Program-made: the position numbers and the translations under genes | Notes under the pieces: model-generated | What the model saw: the letters and a program-made list of their open reading frames with translations, nothing else | Told to the model about the DNA's origin: nothing | The model's database searches: none | NCBI GenBank assembly: GCA_030374765.1 | Contig: JARGXX010000068.1 | Location: forward strand, 248,001-312,000 | DNA length: 64,000 nucleotides | From: Agarophyton chilense | Lineage: Eukaryota; Rhodophyta; Florideophyceae; Gracilariales; Gracilariaceae | Reading direction: 5' to 3' | Part shown: positions 44,869-56,440 of the stretch, piece after piece | How positions within the stretch are numbered: position 1 is the stretch's first letter | Layout: each line of letters starts with the position of its first letter

Positions 44869-45438
44869 ATGCGGTCTCTTCGCGTTGGTTTCCCCTCCTT
44901 GCCCTTACAGCTTTCGGCTTTGGATGTGATGTCGAATGTGGCTTATGTATCCTCCGCTGGGATCATTCGAGCGCCGTCACGTCGGGCTCAACGCAGCTAT
45001 CCACATCGGGCGGACTTGGTGGGACGAGACTCTCTTGACGATGCTGACCACTTCGCGCAGGCTCTCTGGTCTGACACAGTCGCTCTTCGCGATGACGTGT
45101 TGATCAACCGATACGTCTTCAGTGGTTACCTTCCCGATGGCCTTCCGTACGCGGCTTTCCGCAGCCACGATTGGCTTACTCACTGTGCTTTGCCAGATAA
45201 CGCGATTGTCCGGTATACCAATGAAAATATGGACGAAGCTCGAACTCGGTTCACCAAGCTGATATACCAGCGTCTGTACCGTTTCATTAGCACGGTCGTT
45301 CTCACTGAAGATGGGAATCTGGATCCCTGGATGGCTCCGGTGAGACAATTCCTTTTAGACGCGGGTTTCCCCGAAGCACAGCTGCAAAACCGTCGTGCTG
45401 CGCTTACCGCAATAGTGAATCACCATACCAGCCGGTAA
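44869..45438 (+). CDS. Antisense accessory ORF within the chromodomain element, unknown function
   Basis: A 189-codon frame with a true ATG lies between the end of pol (45693) and the 3' LTR, on the strand opposite to gag-pol. The product looks like a real soluble protein: balanced composition, amphipathic helices (for example around DEARTRFTKLIYQRLYRF), no low complexity, no signal peptide or membrane helix. No family is recognised. The frame has no stop, although the element's reverse transcriptase and integrase contain frameshifts and substitutions. Some plant Ty3/gypsy families (Grande, RIRE2) are known to carry extra antisense ORFs in this position, which is the best parallel. Alternatives: a captured host gene fragment, or chance. 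The local base composition is more GC-rich than the flanking LTR. Confidence 0.6.
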   Translation: MRSLRVGFPSLPLQLSALDVMSNVAYVSSAGIIRAPSRRAQRSYPHRADLVGRDSLDDADHFAQALWSDTVALRDDVLINRYVFSGYLPDGLPYAAFRSHDWLTHCALPDNAIVRYTNENMDEARTRFTKLIYQRLYRFISTVVLTEDGNLDPWMAPVRQFLLDAGFPEAQLQNRRAALTAIVNHHTSR

Positions 45439-45692
45439 ATTTGTTGACCGTTAGATGTCGTCAACCTTGAGGCGATAACATACACCAAATTCTTCTGTTT
45501 CCGTGACTTCACGCTTTCCTAAGTACTTCTTCGTCTTATCGAGACTTCTCGTCTTCTTCTCTCACATTCTTCTTCGGAAGGGAAAAAAGATCAGCAGTCG
45601 CTCCACGAAATCGCGTCTAGAAAGCCCATCATCGCGGTGTCGATCTCTGCAGGGAGTGGTAGTCGAATATGTCGATGATAACGCACAACCTA

Positions 45693-46380
45693 CTAGCGCG
45701 GGAGATTAGTTAAGGGCTCCCACGTATCCGCTTCCGGAGGGAAACCGTACCTAAGGATACAATACCGTAGTCTGTGGATGTCTTCGTATTCGCCATGATC
45801 GATGATGCGATCCATGTGGTATTCGTGGGCATTTCCGAACATTTCGGCAGATGGCGCGAGGTTCCGGTTCACCGGCTTTTACCGTCTGACAAACCAACGG
45901 GTTGAATCCTGACGGGATATGACATCTTTTTCGTTTCCGGGAACCTCTCGGGAGAGCGCTTCGGAAACTCCTATATCTTCAGGTTGAACCTACGTAGTCT
46001 GTTCGGAGAGCTGAGGTCTATTTTGTGCCACTGTAGCGTCGTTCTTGGCTTCTGACTGCATAGTCGTCGGGTCTACGGTTATCCGTTTTTCTTCACGTTG
46101 CGTGTTCTTTCTGTCTTTCTTAAGGGCCTGAGCCAAACTAGGCTTCTTCACCTAGGGTTCGGCCGGAGGTGCATCCACAACTAATGGAGGTTTAGCTTCA
46201 TCGTCGCCTTCTTCTCTTTGGTCGGCTGCCAAGCGCGATAGCTCAGCAAGTGGCGTTCCAATTGACGGTTCAATTTGAACGAGTGATGGCGTGTGTGCAG
46301 CCACTTCTGGACCGGATCTAATTGGACCATATTTGAAAATATCTTTCCTGTCTTCAGGTACTGTGTTCGTACCAGAGTGC
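45693..46380 (-). pseudogene. C-terminal pol extension ending in a chromodomain
   Basis: The minus-strand frame ends at the TAG at 45693-45695. The last 45 codons read like a chromodomain: EYHMDRIIDH, then RYCILRYGFPPEADTWEP and a closing LTNLPR, matching the family's Y.VE.I..H, Y.V.W.G.....TWEP.. pattern. Chromodomains on integrase direct insertion to marked chromatin. Upstream is a Pro/Glu/Lys-rich linker with at least two stops. Confidence 0.85.
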
Positions 46381-47620
46381 TAGCTCTTGCCGCGGAGCTT
46401 TTTCAGATTTTTAGGAGAATTGCCGTGGGATGCCACTGTACTGCCGCGCCGCCGGAGATCACGAGCCGTGTCAGCTCCGTGTACCACTGGAGGCAGATCG
46501 TCTAATTCGACGGGTAGCTCCCGTTCCTGCTGATAAACAGCGCTTTCTTTCTCAGTTTCCTGTGGTTCCGGGTTGTCTGGTGCGGTTTCAATGCGATGGC
46601 GCGAAAAACCTTCAACTTCCTCTCCTGTGCTCAGGATTACAGTGTCATCGGTGAGCTCCGTTACTTTGAAAGGTCCGGATGCAACCAGTAGCAATTTGTG
46701 ACGTGGACCATCCTGCTTTCCAAGTCGTTCCAGGCGAATAAACGCGTATCCTCTTACCCTGAAATCTGACAACTGTCTTCGACGTCGGGCGTCCGAATTA
46801 TGTTTATAACGCGCTTCCGTTTTCGCCAATTCTCGAGCCGTTTGCTCTGTCCTTAACCTCAGGTCTTTTCTCCACCTCAGATTGTTCTTCGCCGGTGTCG
46901 GTTTGTCTTCCTCGACTTCATCCAACCTCATAGGAAGTGTCGGGGGGCTACGTGATATCACGAGATCAAAAGGAGCCGCCTTGGTAGATGTATGCACTTG
47001 CCTGTTGTACGCATAACAGAGTGCGTCTGTGTACATGTCCCACTCCTTCGGGTGATCCGCGATGTAATGCCGAAGAGCGGCTAATAACGTACTGTTGTAG
47101 CCTTCAACCTGACCATTTTACATTACACTGTTGATGGTAGGTCGTGGTAAACACGTTCTTGATGCCTAATATTAGGCACACGTTCTGAAAGAACTTAGCA
47201 ACAATCTGTTTTCCATTATCTGATTGCAGCACTTCTTTCGATCCGTACACATACACCCAGTGTTTGATGAAAGCCTGGGCTATTACCGAGGCGTTTATCC
47301 TCTTTAACGGTACAGTCCGTACAAGTTTTGAGAATCGATCCGTAATTACCAGTAGGTAGCGATATTCTTGATTGGAACGAATCAGCTCTCCAAGTATGTC
47401 GATGCTGACGAATTGTAGAGGGGCCTTCGCCGGGAATAGGGTAATCTTTTTCCTCTTCTTATATAGTTTGAAGCGATTCATCGCAGACGTTCGGCACAGC
47501 TTTACCGTAGCATGGCATTCCATTGCCAACGCGGGCCAAAAGAAGTCCCTTCTTAGGGTCATAAACAACCTTGTTCCTCCTGGGCGTCCAGATAGCTTCG
47601 CATAATGGACCAGGTAGAGT
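46380..47620 (-). pseudogene. Integrase region
   Basis: 47104-47568 holds a degenerate zinc-binding part and the catalytic core with Asp in VSIDILGE and in LQSDNGKQ. Just after the HHQQCN-like motif an extra short segment shifts the frame, so the catalytic Glu (in the following VEGYNS reading) is out of frame. 46380-47036 continues with the C-terminal part, including a GPY/F-like SGPFKVTEL region. Confidence 0.85.
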
Positions 47621-47628
47621 ACACGACT

Positions 47629-49317
47629 CTAAAAAGCGTGCAGAACCACGATCTGGTCATGCTTCTCGACATGTATGAGCAATATTCCTCGTGAATCGAG
47701 CGAAAAGGGCACCTCCTCCCCCCCGTTAAGACGAGAGCGTATCGCTGTACAGAAGTTTTCTGTGAGTTGATCATTGAAGAGCTCAGTGATCGATATACGC
47801 TCGAGTTGATCCGGAAGTTCAGTTCCATGGGTTGCCATGAGAGGGTCCAATTTGGAGCAATCCCCTTCATCTTCTTGATCTCCAAGTTGCATTTCATCTT
47901 TGTTCATCTCCATTGAGAAACAAGATAAATCGCCCTCGATTTCTCCTTGGGTTTCCCCTAGCGTTTCCAATCGGGATAAAGCGTCAGCTTGTATTTTAGC
48001 CAGTCCCTTGTTATAATTAACTTCGAAATCGAATTCAGATAGTCGCAAGCACCAACGTGTTAATCTCCCGGAGGGGTCTGTTAATGATACTAAGCATTGT
48101 AGGGACGAATGATCCGTATGGATGGTAAACGTTTCTCCCTGGAGATAGGGTCGTAAAGTAGGTAGCGCATACACTACTGCAAGGCATTCTTTTTCCGATA
48201 CGGAATAATTCTTCTCTGCAGCGTTCAGCGTTCGTGACCAGAAACCGATTGGTTTCCTCTGACCGCCCGGATGGGTCTGAAAAAGTGCGCACCCTACCTG
48301 ATACTCACTGGAGTCGGTATTCGAAGAATAGGGAAGGTTAGGTTTCGGCGATGCCAAGATTGGGGCTGTGACGAGTTCTGTCTTCAATGTCTTGAAGGCT
48401 TCGTGTTCTGCGGGTCCGAATTCCTTGAGCTTAACAGACTGTCATTTACGCAGCAATGCGTTCAGTGGAGCTGCAATGTGCCAGTAGTGCGGTATAAATC
48501 GTTTGTAGACGTTACATAATCCAAGCAAGGATGGCAACTGGGTTTGTGTGGACGGTGGTTGCGATTCGCGGACTGCCGCTGTCTGAGCTTCATGAATGGC
48601 AAGCTGACCAGGCCTAATTATGTGGCCCAAATACTCCACAGTATTAGCGAACCATTCGCATTTCTGGAACTTCAAGGTTATACCTGCTGTCTGCAACGCC
48701 TTGTGGATATCCTCTATATGTCGCACATGACTTTCCATATCTTGAGAGAAGATAATGGCATCGTACAAAAAGACTAGACATGTTTTCCATTTATACTTCG
48801 AGAGTTATATGTCCAGCGCGCGCTGGAAGGTTGCCTGATCATTGGTGAGTCCGAAGGGCATCCGCTTGAAACGTTATAGTCCAGCGTGTGACACAAATGC
48901 AGTCTTATCCTGATCTTTTTTGGCTACAAAAACCTGCCAAAAGCCAGATTTGACGTCAAGCGTGGTGAACACGATCGCATTGCCTAAGCTGTCTCTACAC
49001 TCGTCCAAGCGAGGCAGTGGATAGGTGTCTCGTATCGTAATTGCGTTGAGGTTCCGGTAGTCGACACAGAATCGCAAAGAACCATCAGGTTTTGGGACTA
49101 ACACCACAGGTGAAGCCCACGCAGATTGTGCTGCTTCTATTACTACCGCTTCGAGCATCTTGGAAACATTGTCTTCCTCGATCTGACGACATAGCGGTCC
49201 TGCTCTGTAAGGTGGCTGAGAAATGGGACTACATACCAGAATAACATCAATATGATGTTCTGTAGCGGAGATCTCTCCTAATTTTACATGCCATATAGAG
49301 GCATACTTCTTCAGCAT
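47629..49317 (-). pseudogene. Reverse transcriptase and RNase H region
   Basis: 49317-48874 has YPLPRLDE and FTTLDVKSGFWQ (first catalytic Asp present). 48768-48442 continues with LYDAIIFSQDM where family members read YLDDIIVFS, so the first Asp of the YxDD box is replaced. 48387-47629 is RNase H, with Asp in TDSSEYQ, Glu in SEKECLAVVYAL and Asp in HTDHSSL. Stops and frameshifts separate the three pieces. Confidence 0.88.
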
Positions 49318-49416
49318 TTGTTTGATTCTTTCTTTATATCGGTCAGGAACATTCTCGAGAACTAGTTCTTCGACAAGCTTGTCTGGGTTCTTCTGTTCTT
49401 CTGTCGTTTGCGACTG

Positions 49417-50360
49417 CTATCCGGGATCTTCATATGCGTCACTTGATTCGTCTGACACATCAGCAAACCCTCGCACTTTTGCGGTTGGGACATGAGTCAG
49501 AACCACTGCTATTGGGGGCGGAAGGGCAGCTGCAACGATCTGATTCTTCGGTAAATGAAAATCATTATCGATAACGTTAACAATGAGTATTCGGAAGGGT
49601 TTGTTCGGATCAACTTGGGAAATTCCGTTCGCTACAAGAAGTCTTCGGTGCTCGTACATAGCTGCATTAGGCTGGATTACCACGAGACCGTGTCATTGTG
49701 TTATCACTTGTACCCAGGTTTGGGATTGATCCTTTAACACTGTAGGTTCCGACACACGAATTTTTGGTTATGTACGACCTTGAGCCAACACGTATTCCAT
49801 TGAGGTTGAGGTAGAGCAGCTGTAGGGACTCTTCGTAGTGGTCTCCTCACTATAGGCACTGTTGAGCCATCGTCTAACGTTAATAGTCGACTCCAAGGGC
49901 GGATTGCTTCGACAAATCTGTCACAATAATCACACCCCAGAACAACTGGTGCGGCCAGTGACTTGCAGACAGTAAACGTCGCCTTCACTAAGAAATGTCC
50001 GAGTCGAACTAGAATATTCACTGTTCCATGCGTTCTCACTGCATTCCTATTAGCATCTCGGTTATCCGGCAACGGACCGTAACGAATTTGTTCCTGATCG
50101 GTGGGTCCCAGTTCGCATATCCGAATAAAGTTCGGTCCGGCGCCTGTGTCAAGAACTGTCAGGCGGCGGGTCAATAATTCCTTGTCCGAGCCGATGTTAG
50201 CATAAACTTTATAGTTCCTCTTCTGCATTATCATAATAAAGTCTTCCCGTTTCGGCGGACAAGTATAACGTCTCCAAAGACGTTTGAGTTCACAATCAAA
50301 CTGTACTCGCTTTCCAACAGACGGATTCAATCCGCTCCACGGAAGATGATGAGTCCTCAT
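49417..50360 (-). pseudogene. Protease region
   Basis: The minus-strand frame at 49734-50360 has VLDTGAGPNFI, the aspartic-protease active site, followed by AAPVVLGCDYCDRF, the second conserved strand. This matches the protease of the other element. 49417-49683 is a linker to reverse transcriptase in another frame. Confidence 0.8.
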
Positions 50361-50458
50361 CAGTATCTTAGGTCTCCAAGAGCGGGAACAAGGAGGCGAG
50401 TACTCCTTGGTCGGCTCTACGCGATCGTATAGGGCTGACCCCCTACGGAATCCCTCAC

Positions 50459-52650
50459 TTAGTTTCCCGACTGAGGCGGGTCATTCGCCCTCGGGGCGTT
50501 GCTTCCAACTTGCAGATTAGCCTGTGGTGCTTCAGTGTTCTCAATCACTGGAGCTCCAGATTGACGTCCAGGATGGTAGCTAAGCCATGCTTCCACTTTC
50601 CTGTAAATACCAGCCGGAACTTGGGCTCTTTCCTTCTCTGAGAGAGTCTCGTAATTTGTGAGGACGCGAACGAAATCATTTGCAGGAAGGGTACATTCTG
50701 AAGACAGATGATGACGGGCATAGCAAAGATAGCATATTAAAGATTCACGGCATGCTGCCGACCTCGGTTGTGATCGAGACGCTCTTCGCGTGTCCACCTA
50801 TCCAGGGTTTTTATTCTTGAATCATTCTTTCGGGGGTTTCATGTATGCACGAGATTCTGGGCGTCTGCCTTCCTTAGCCATTAGAGCTTCTTCCTCTTGG
50901 GATTATGAGTGAGGTAGATCCTCTATGCGCACCGATGAGTGCCAATAATCCGTAATGTGAATAGCATTGTGCTGCGATTGCTTATCGTGTCTACCCAACG
51001 ACGACTCTCGAGAGTCCACTGGAGGATCCAGATGGAACACCTTTCGAGTGGGTTTGGCGGCGTGCTTGCGTCTTTCCTCTGCTTTGGATGCACCAAGCGT
51101 TGCGGTCTTCCGCGTAACTCCGCGAACTCTTACCGCTTCACCTTCAGCTTGCGCGAACTGAACCAACTCCAGAAATGGGTTTCTTTCATGCTTCTCTCGA
51201 AATCGAGCCGCTAGAGATTTGATGGTGGGATCGAGCCCATCGATGAACAAAGTAATCTTGTTCTCCATTCATTGAACGCATCCACAGCGCGTGCCCATTC
51301 TGTTAAGCCTCCAGCTGTACTCTAATTCTCCCTCACCAGGTTTCTGAGTCGAATCACGAAGATCCAGGATCGATTTCGCATAGCTGCGCAGTAAGTACTG
51401 TACCGCCTCCGGCCAGGATGTCACACCTCCTTCGTCAGCGGTCAGGGATCCGCAAACGGAACGATATTGCTCGGACGCAAAACCCGTCAAGAAATATGGT
51501 AATGAAACCCAAGCATGAGGTTCACTCATTTGTAAGTTGTCCGCCTCGGCAACAAAACGAGTAAGGAACTCGATAACGAGAATGGGCGTTTTTCCATCAA
51601 ATAATATATCATTCAGTCCAATCTTCAACCTCCTAATGTGGTCCTTAACCTTTGTGGTTTCGCGACCTGATCGCTTCGTTCCCCCTCTCTTCAGGCGATA
51701 ATACCTGTAGTCCAGGACTTTCTGATACAACGGATTCGTACAAGGAAGTGGCCTTAGACGCTTTTACTTAGGACCCTTCTTCCTTAATAGCCAAGAAGAC
51801 TTGTTCCTCTTCCTAGAACGGGAACTACGATGATGATCATCACTGGAATCGTCATTGGGCGTATCCGAGAAGTCAGACTCGTCAGCACTGGAGTCCTCAT
51901 CCTTCGAACCTGATGAATCACCACTAGTGTCCGGCTGGGAATTTCTCTTCTTGCGACATCTTGACTTCGATTTCCTCGATCGCTCTTCCCTCAAGGGGAC
52001 TTCGTTTTCGTCTTTCAAGACTTGGGTAGCTGTAGACTGCGCATTCACTACTGCCTTCAGGCGTTCCAGACGAGGTTTAACTCGTGTGAAGATTTCCTCA
52101 ACGTCAACGTTCAAGCGCGGTAAAGCCTCCGGAGCATTACTATGCCTTTCCAATACTTTTCAAATCCTCTCGCAGGGTTCTCACAACCGCAGACATCGGG
52201 TCCCTTTCTTCTCGACGAGCGAGTACGCCTTGTTCTTGGCGCAAGCGCCCGGAATATTCGGCAATGACCGTCATCTGCGATTCCAATCCAATGATTCGCT
52301 CACCATAGGCGTTTGACTCAGATTTGAGACGAAGGACCTGAGCGCGTAAATCATTTTCTCCAGCAGGGGTTACGACCTATTGGCCTCTAGGTTCATTATG
52401 GGAACCATCGGCCTCCTTGGTTGGTTCAATAGCCAACTCCACGGGCATGGGTACATCCGAGAGATCTCGTCTATCGGTTACCGAACGAGAGGGTGTCATA
52501 GCCTGACGGAATAGTCGCTCTCCGGCTTCTGTAGATGAGGCGGGCCTCGGTGGCGGACGTGGATTTGACGGACCCGGGGCACCAGTACTAGACTGGGTCC
52601 TCTTGTTTCGGCATTCCGAACAAATCCAATGTTTGGAGACGAAATAATTG
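50459..52650 (-). pseudogene. Gag of the chromodomain element, broken
   Basis: Four minus-strand pieces follow each other: a coiled-coil-like N-terminus (about 52160-52650), a Ser/Asp-rich part (51764-52153), a capsid-like part (50903-51730) related to the other element's gag, and a C-terminal part with a CCHC knuckle, CYLCYARHHLSSEC (C-x2-C-x4-H-x4-C, 50459-50797). Frameshifts lie between them. Confidence 0.82.
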
Positions 52651-52809
52651 AGGTCATCAATTGAATACGACAGCGTAGCTAACTACGGAACTACTTAATA
52701 GCTGGACGTGTTCTGAAACCGCTCCAGAGATCGTATTCCACTCGAATTGAAGATCGGCATCGGTTCCACATTCCAGGTGTAAAATTTTTGGAGTAGCCAA
52801 CCACAATGT

Positions 52810-52827
52810 TTCTAAGTCGGGAGACAA
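52810..52827 (-). promoter_or_regulatory. Putative primer-binding site of the chromodomain element
   Basis: The minus strand reads TTGTCTCCCGACTTAGAA, two bases after the LTR end. Apart from TTG in place of TGG it is identical to the sites at 25618 and 31199. Confidence 0.7.
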
Positions 52828-52829
52828 CT

Positions 52830-53447
52830 CGTAGTATCCGCTCTTTGGGGAGAGCAGACACCTGCGACAGTGTTAGGGACTTCCGAGTGGGTGCTTGCGG
52901 CTAAGGGGAAGATGTGGTAGAGCACAACACTAGCGAGCTGGAATGGGAATTTTAAGGCCCTACTCGCCAATGAAGGTCGTTGGTACTATGGAACGGACAA
53001 CTACTTGTCGTAACTTGTCCGGATCTCCGGTTAAGGAATCCTGAACAAAGAACAAGTGAGTTGTGAACCCGTTTGTTGTCTTCTTTACTTTGGAGTCGGC
53101 GGTCCCCCTCTGTGCCTTAAGTACTGTGCACAGGGGTGAGCGCAGCACATAATAATATCCAGATATAAACTCGGTTAGCCGATTAACCCCTCTACAGTAT
53201 GGGATAATGGTTGCCACGTGGCTACCGGCTACAGTATATGCGCTGTTGCCAATCCAGTATTTCCCTACAAAGAGTCGAATCGGATGCGCCGTGGCGGACC
53301 GAAATCCCACGTGTAACTTACCACCTCACGGACTATCTGCGGAGTGTCGCTTCATAACTTCATCCTAGCCGTTGCACTGACTAATGAGTATCATTATACT
53401 TATTAAAAAAAACTTTCATCGTCATTCTGACAGTGCAGAATACTACT
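52830..53447 (-). mobile_element. 5' LTR of the chromodomain element
   Basis: Homologous to 44016-44634 along its length, with mutated terminal bases (TG and CA ends each changed at one position). Confidence 0.85.
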
Positions 53448-53448
53448 G

Positions 53449-53900
53449 GGTTCTCCAGCAGATCAAAGTATCCAATTTCCTGTTTCAGCAAGGATCGCAA
53501 AGCGAGCCGCCTAAGCTTCATAGTAAGAATCTCTTTCGCAACGTTAAGCGCACTATCATAGTGCGCTGGAGTATGATACTGCAAGAAATTGCCCGCAAGA
53601 CACATTTAGCTTGTCACCCATACCGATCTGAATGCAATTGATGTCATTGACGATAAGATGAGTCAAAAACCCGTCTCATGGGTATAGTAAAAAAGACAGC
53701 CCTGTCGCAAGAGAGCGGGGAAGCAGAGCATGCGCAATTGATTGGTAATGCAATTGGCAGTGTAAATAGTCAAAGACAGCTGCAAAGATCCCAAAACCAG
53801 ACTCAGAATGGCAATGGGGAAGACCAGATTAGAAGTATCTGCGTAAATGCGGGTAATCTCAGTGACCCGCATGAAATGAAGTGCAACCCTCGTGAGGGCC
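53449..53900 (-). pseudogene. ABCB-type transporter relic, upstream part
   Basis: The minus strand reads, in two frames, YADTSNLVFPIAI, a hydrophobic helix, NQLRMLCFPALLRQGCLF, HETGFLTHLIVNDI and IQIGMGDKL. This is the pattern of the first transmembrane domain of full-size ABCB transporters. It then passes to EILTMKLRRLALRSLLKQEIGYFDLLEN, the pattern of the second domain (written here as family landmarks; each piece is broken by a stop or frameshift). The first nucleotide-binding domain that should lie between is missing, so the gene had lost its middle. It ends at the retroelement target site. Confidence 0.75.
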
Positions 53901-54130
53901 GTTTTCCAGAACTTGGTTGTTTTTCCGCCTCGGGCGATACTTGTGAGATCTATGAGTAATACCGCTACTAGCGGGCTGTCGTAGCCAGGTGTATACGCGT
54001 TGTACGCTAAGTGCACCGGCGGACGTGCGCCGTGGCCCCGATTCGGGTGTGACTTACCCACGTGTACCACGGGTGGCCCAGGACAGGTTGGCACAGCATA
54101 GCTGGATATTTCTCTATTTATTTAGCTTTA

Positions 54131-54690
54131 TTACACTAGGTTAGGGAGCTCCTTAGAGTATTCTACACTATATAGTGCCAGGGCGATCTCGCCCTGACAC
54201 TCAGTAAACCTCCCCAACCAGGGTTCTTGGCTCTAAGTCTTTTTCCGCTTTCGCGAGTCTTCCACACTCTACGGAGGTGAAGCCGCGTTACTAACGGTAG
54301 ACTTATCCACCCTGCGTCAACAGGAGACTCACCGCTTCTAGCGTGTATATTGTTCATACCACTGCCGTGTTCTCGCCCCAGTATTGGGTTTGCTACATAT
54401 TTCTTTTGGCTCTCGTGGCCCATGCCCCCGATCGCCCCCACTGGGTGGTCCCCCCTTTATCGCTTACCCACTCTCGTGGTAGCTCCCCCTTTTGCTTTGT
54501 GGTTGGTTGTTCGTGCCGCTCCCGCGTTCGTCGCGCGCCGGCTCACCGTATTTACCGCCACTCCCGTGGGTACACTACTCGATCTCGAGACTTGCCCAAT
54601 CCCGTGGAATACAGCTCATACCCGGTCTGCTCCCTTCTAGCATCCCGCACTCTCCCCACTTGGCGTGCCGGTGAACCTCGGCCTTACACC
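54131..54690 (+). mobile_element. LTR-like remnant
   Basis: Composition and short blocks (GCCCCAGTATTGGGTTT, compare the solo LTR on its minus strand) resemble the gypsy LTRs. The segment ends TTACA followed by CCCCGACTTAG, close to the shared primer-binding-site core. No clear partner LTR or target duplication was found. Confidence 0.4.
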
Positions 54691-56440
54691 CCGACTTAGT
54701 CGTGTTCACTCCGGAGAGGCTCCGTCGCCGTGCTACCCTCCTTGGAGGAAGACTCGGACATCTTCGTGTGTTTCCGCCGCCCTTGGCGTTGCACTACATG
54801 AAATTCGGATCATCCGGCGGAAGCAACGTCGCCGAAAAGTCACCAAAAGCAGTTCCAAAAGTACGAAACGAGATGGGAAACACTGCGCCATGCAGCGCTA
54901 TTATGATGAAAGACACCAGCAACATGAGCTTGTCTTCGCGAGCAGCATACTGAAACAAACGACATCACGGCACAGGCTTGAATTGCTTACCGTTCTCAGA
55001 CTTTCAGAATAGTCAGTCTTGTAATTAGAGCGATTGGAATTGTCCGCGGACCGAGCGCGCCATGGGCGACGCATGCGGCGCGACTTGAAGGCCGTGGCGG
55101 CAGGCGACGACTGTTCCCCCTCATTCCCAAGAGAACGTTTAGAAAGCATTGTAGCAGAAGCAGCTTGAATTTCGCGGAAGGACAGGTGGCTGACTTTGCA
55201 AGCCTACGTCGACAGAACGCGCAAGTTCTTTAGGCAGACGAGCACTCAAACACAACGCGGAAAGAACAAGATTGCCGTCTGTGAACGTCTCCATGACGCA
55301 CGCCAGGTATGGAACCACGTCACTGCCATCCATCGCATCGGCGCACACGCAGTTCACCTCGACGGCGCCAACAACTAATGCGCAGGCTCGAGGATTTATT
55401 CCTTTCCGCGACGAAGAGAAACGCGTGCAAAGTACAGTTCACCAGACATGTTTCTAAAGCAGTTTTCAGCCCTATACCGTCAAAGGTAGAGTAAGAACAA
55501 TCTATACCAGAACGAGGTATTTGCATAGCTTCCCAAGTGCCTGCACCCTCTTTTTCTCGAAGCCTTTCCCCACCTTTGCACTTCACTTTTTCTGCTCTTT
55601 CTCGCCTACTTCCGCCTTTCAACTCTGAGGTTGTGTGTGCGTGTTGTCCTCCACATTTGCTTTCTCAGTGTGATTAGACATCACGACCAACGTCTGCACT
55701 TTCAGCTTACGTACGTTCACCACCCTCGACCTTCGCTTTCTCAGTGTGTTTGCCACCGCTTTCTTCGGTTGTTGACGGTTCAGCCTCCGCTTGCTTAGTA
55801 TCATCCACCTTTTTTCACTGAATCTCTTCGTCATTGTTGCCATCCTTATCCTTCACGCCCTGCGGGGCTTCATGCTTTTAATCGTCAGCCAGCGCAGTGG
55901 ATTCCTTCTCCGTTTCCTTTCGTTCTCGCCTCTCTTCCATGCGCTCGGAAGGGCCTACTGTCTCCCTAAGATTTAGCTTAGCAAGATTGCAGAAAATAAT
56001 ACACATGCTCGTTCGTGAAACAGACGTGGATTCAAGACACCCCGCGGTACCCGAAAATATAGCCTGAGTGATGCGGAGCATAAAATTGTTGTAAGAAAGT
56101 ATATGACAAATGACCATCACTTTGAAAGTGATGAAGAGGATGAAGATAAGATGGAATCAAGGAACGCATACAACAGAAAGAATCGCGAGAACACCAATGC
56201 TCAAGAAGAAAATGACAATGTCCCTGAATCCAGCGAAGGGAGGGAAGGAGGCATTTCGTCCAATAGATACGGGAATTGTCTAACTCTGAGGGATGTCGGA
56301 GCATACGAGATCACTAAGAGATCTCGGCAGCAGTCCAAGGGACAAGCAAGGAAGAAAACGTCAAATGTCTCTGATACTGCACCTACTGAACCAAAATCAA
56401 GATCTCTGAAAAATACAAAGGTTATGAAAGCCAGAACCTT
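54691..56440. other. Degraded DNA without supported gene
   Basis: Overlapping frames of 60-128 codons occur on both strands (for example 54665-55012 + and 56103-56489 +, the latter acidic then basic). None shows a known domain. A gag remnant following the LTR-like segment is possible but not demonstrable. Confidence 0.4.

Larger units (their letters stand above)
44016..53447 (-). mobile_element. Full-length chromodomain Ty3/gypsy retrotransposon (chromovirus clade)
   Basis: Two LTRs in direct orientation (44016-44634 and 52830-53447) flank, on the minus strand, a primer-binding site, gag with zinc knuckle, protease, reverse transcriptase, RNase H, integrase with GPY/F region and a chromodomain, then a region with an antisense ORF and a polypurine tract. 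The target duplication is GAGTT (44011-44015) and GGGTT (53448-53452), one mismatch. LTRs differ at many sites and pol is broken, so the insertion is old. It lies inside an ABCB transporter relic. Confidence 0.92.

Noticed and set aside
45503-45709. Plus-strand frame following the antisense ORF, possibly its second exon
   Set aside because: It lies exactly opposite the chromodomain coding sequence and reads as its shadow.
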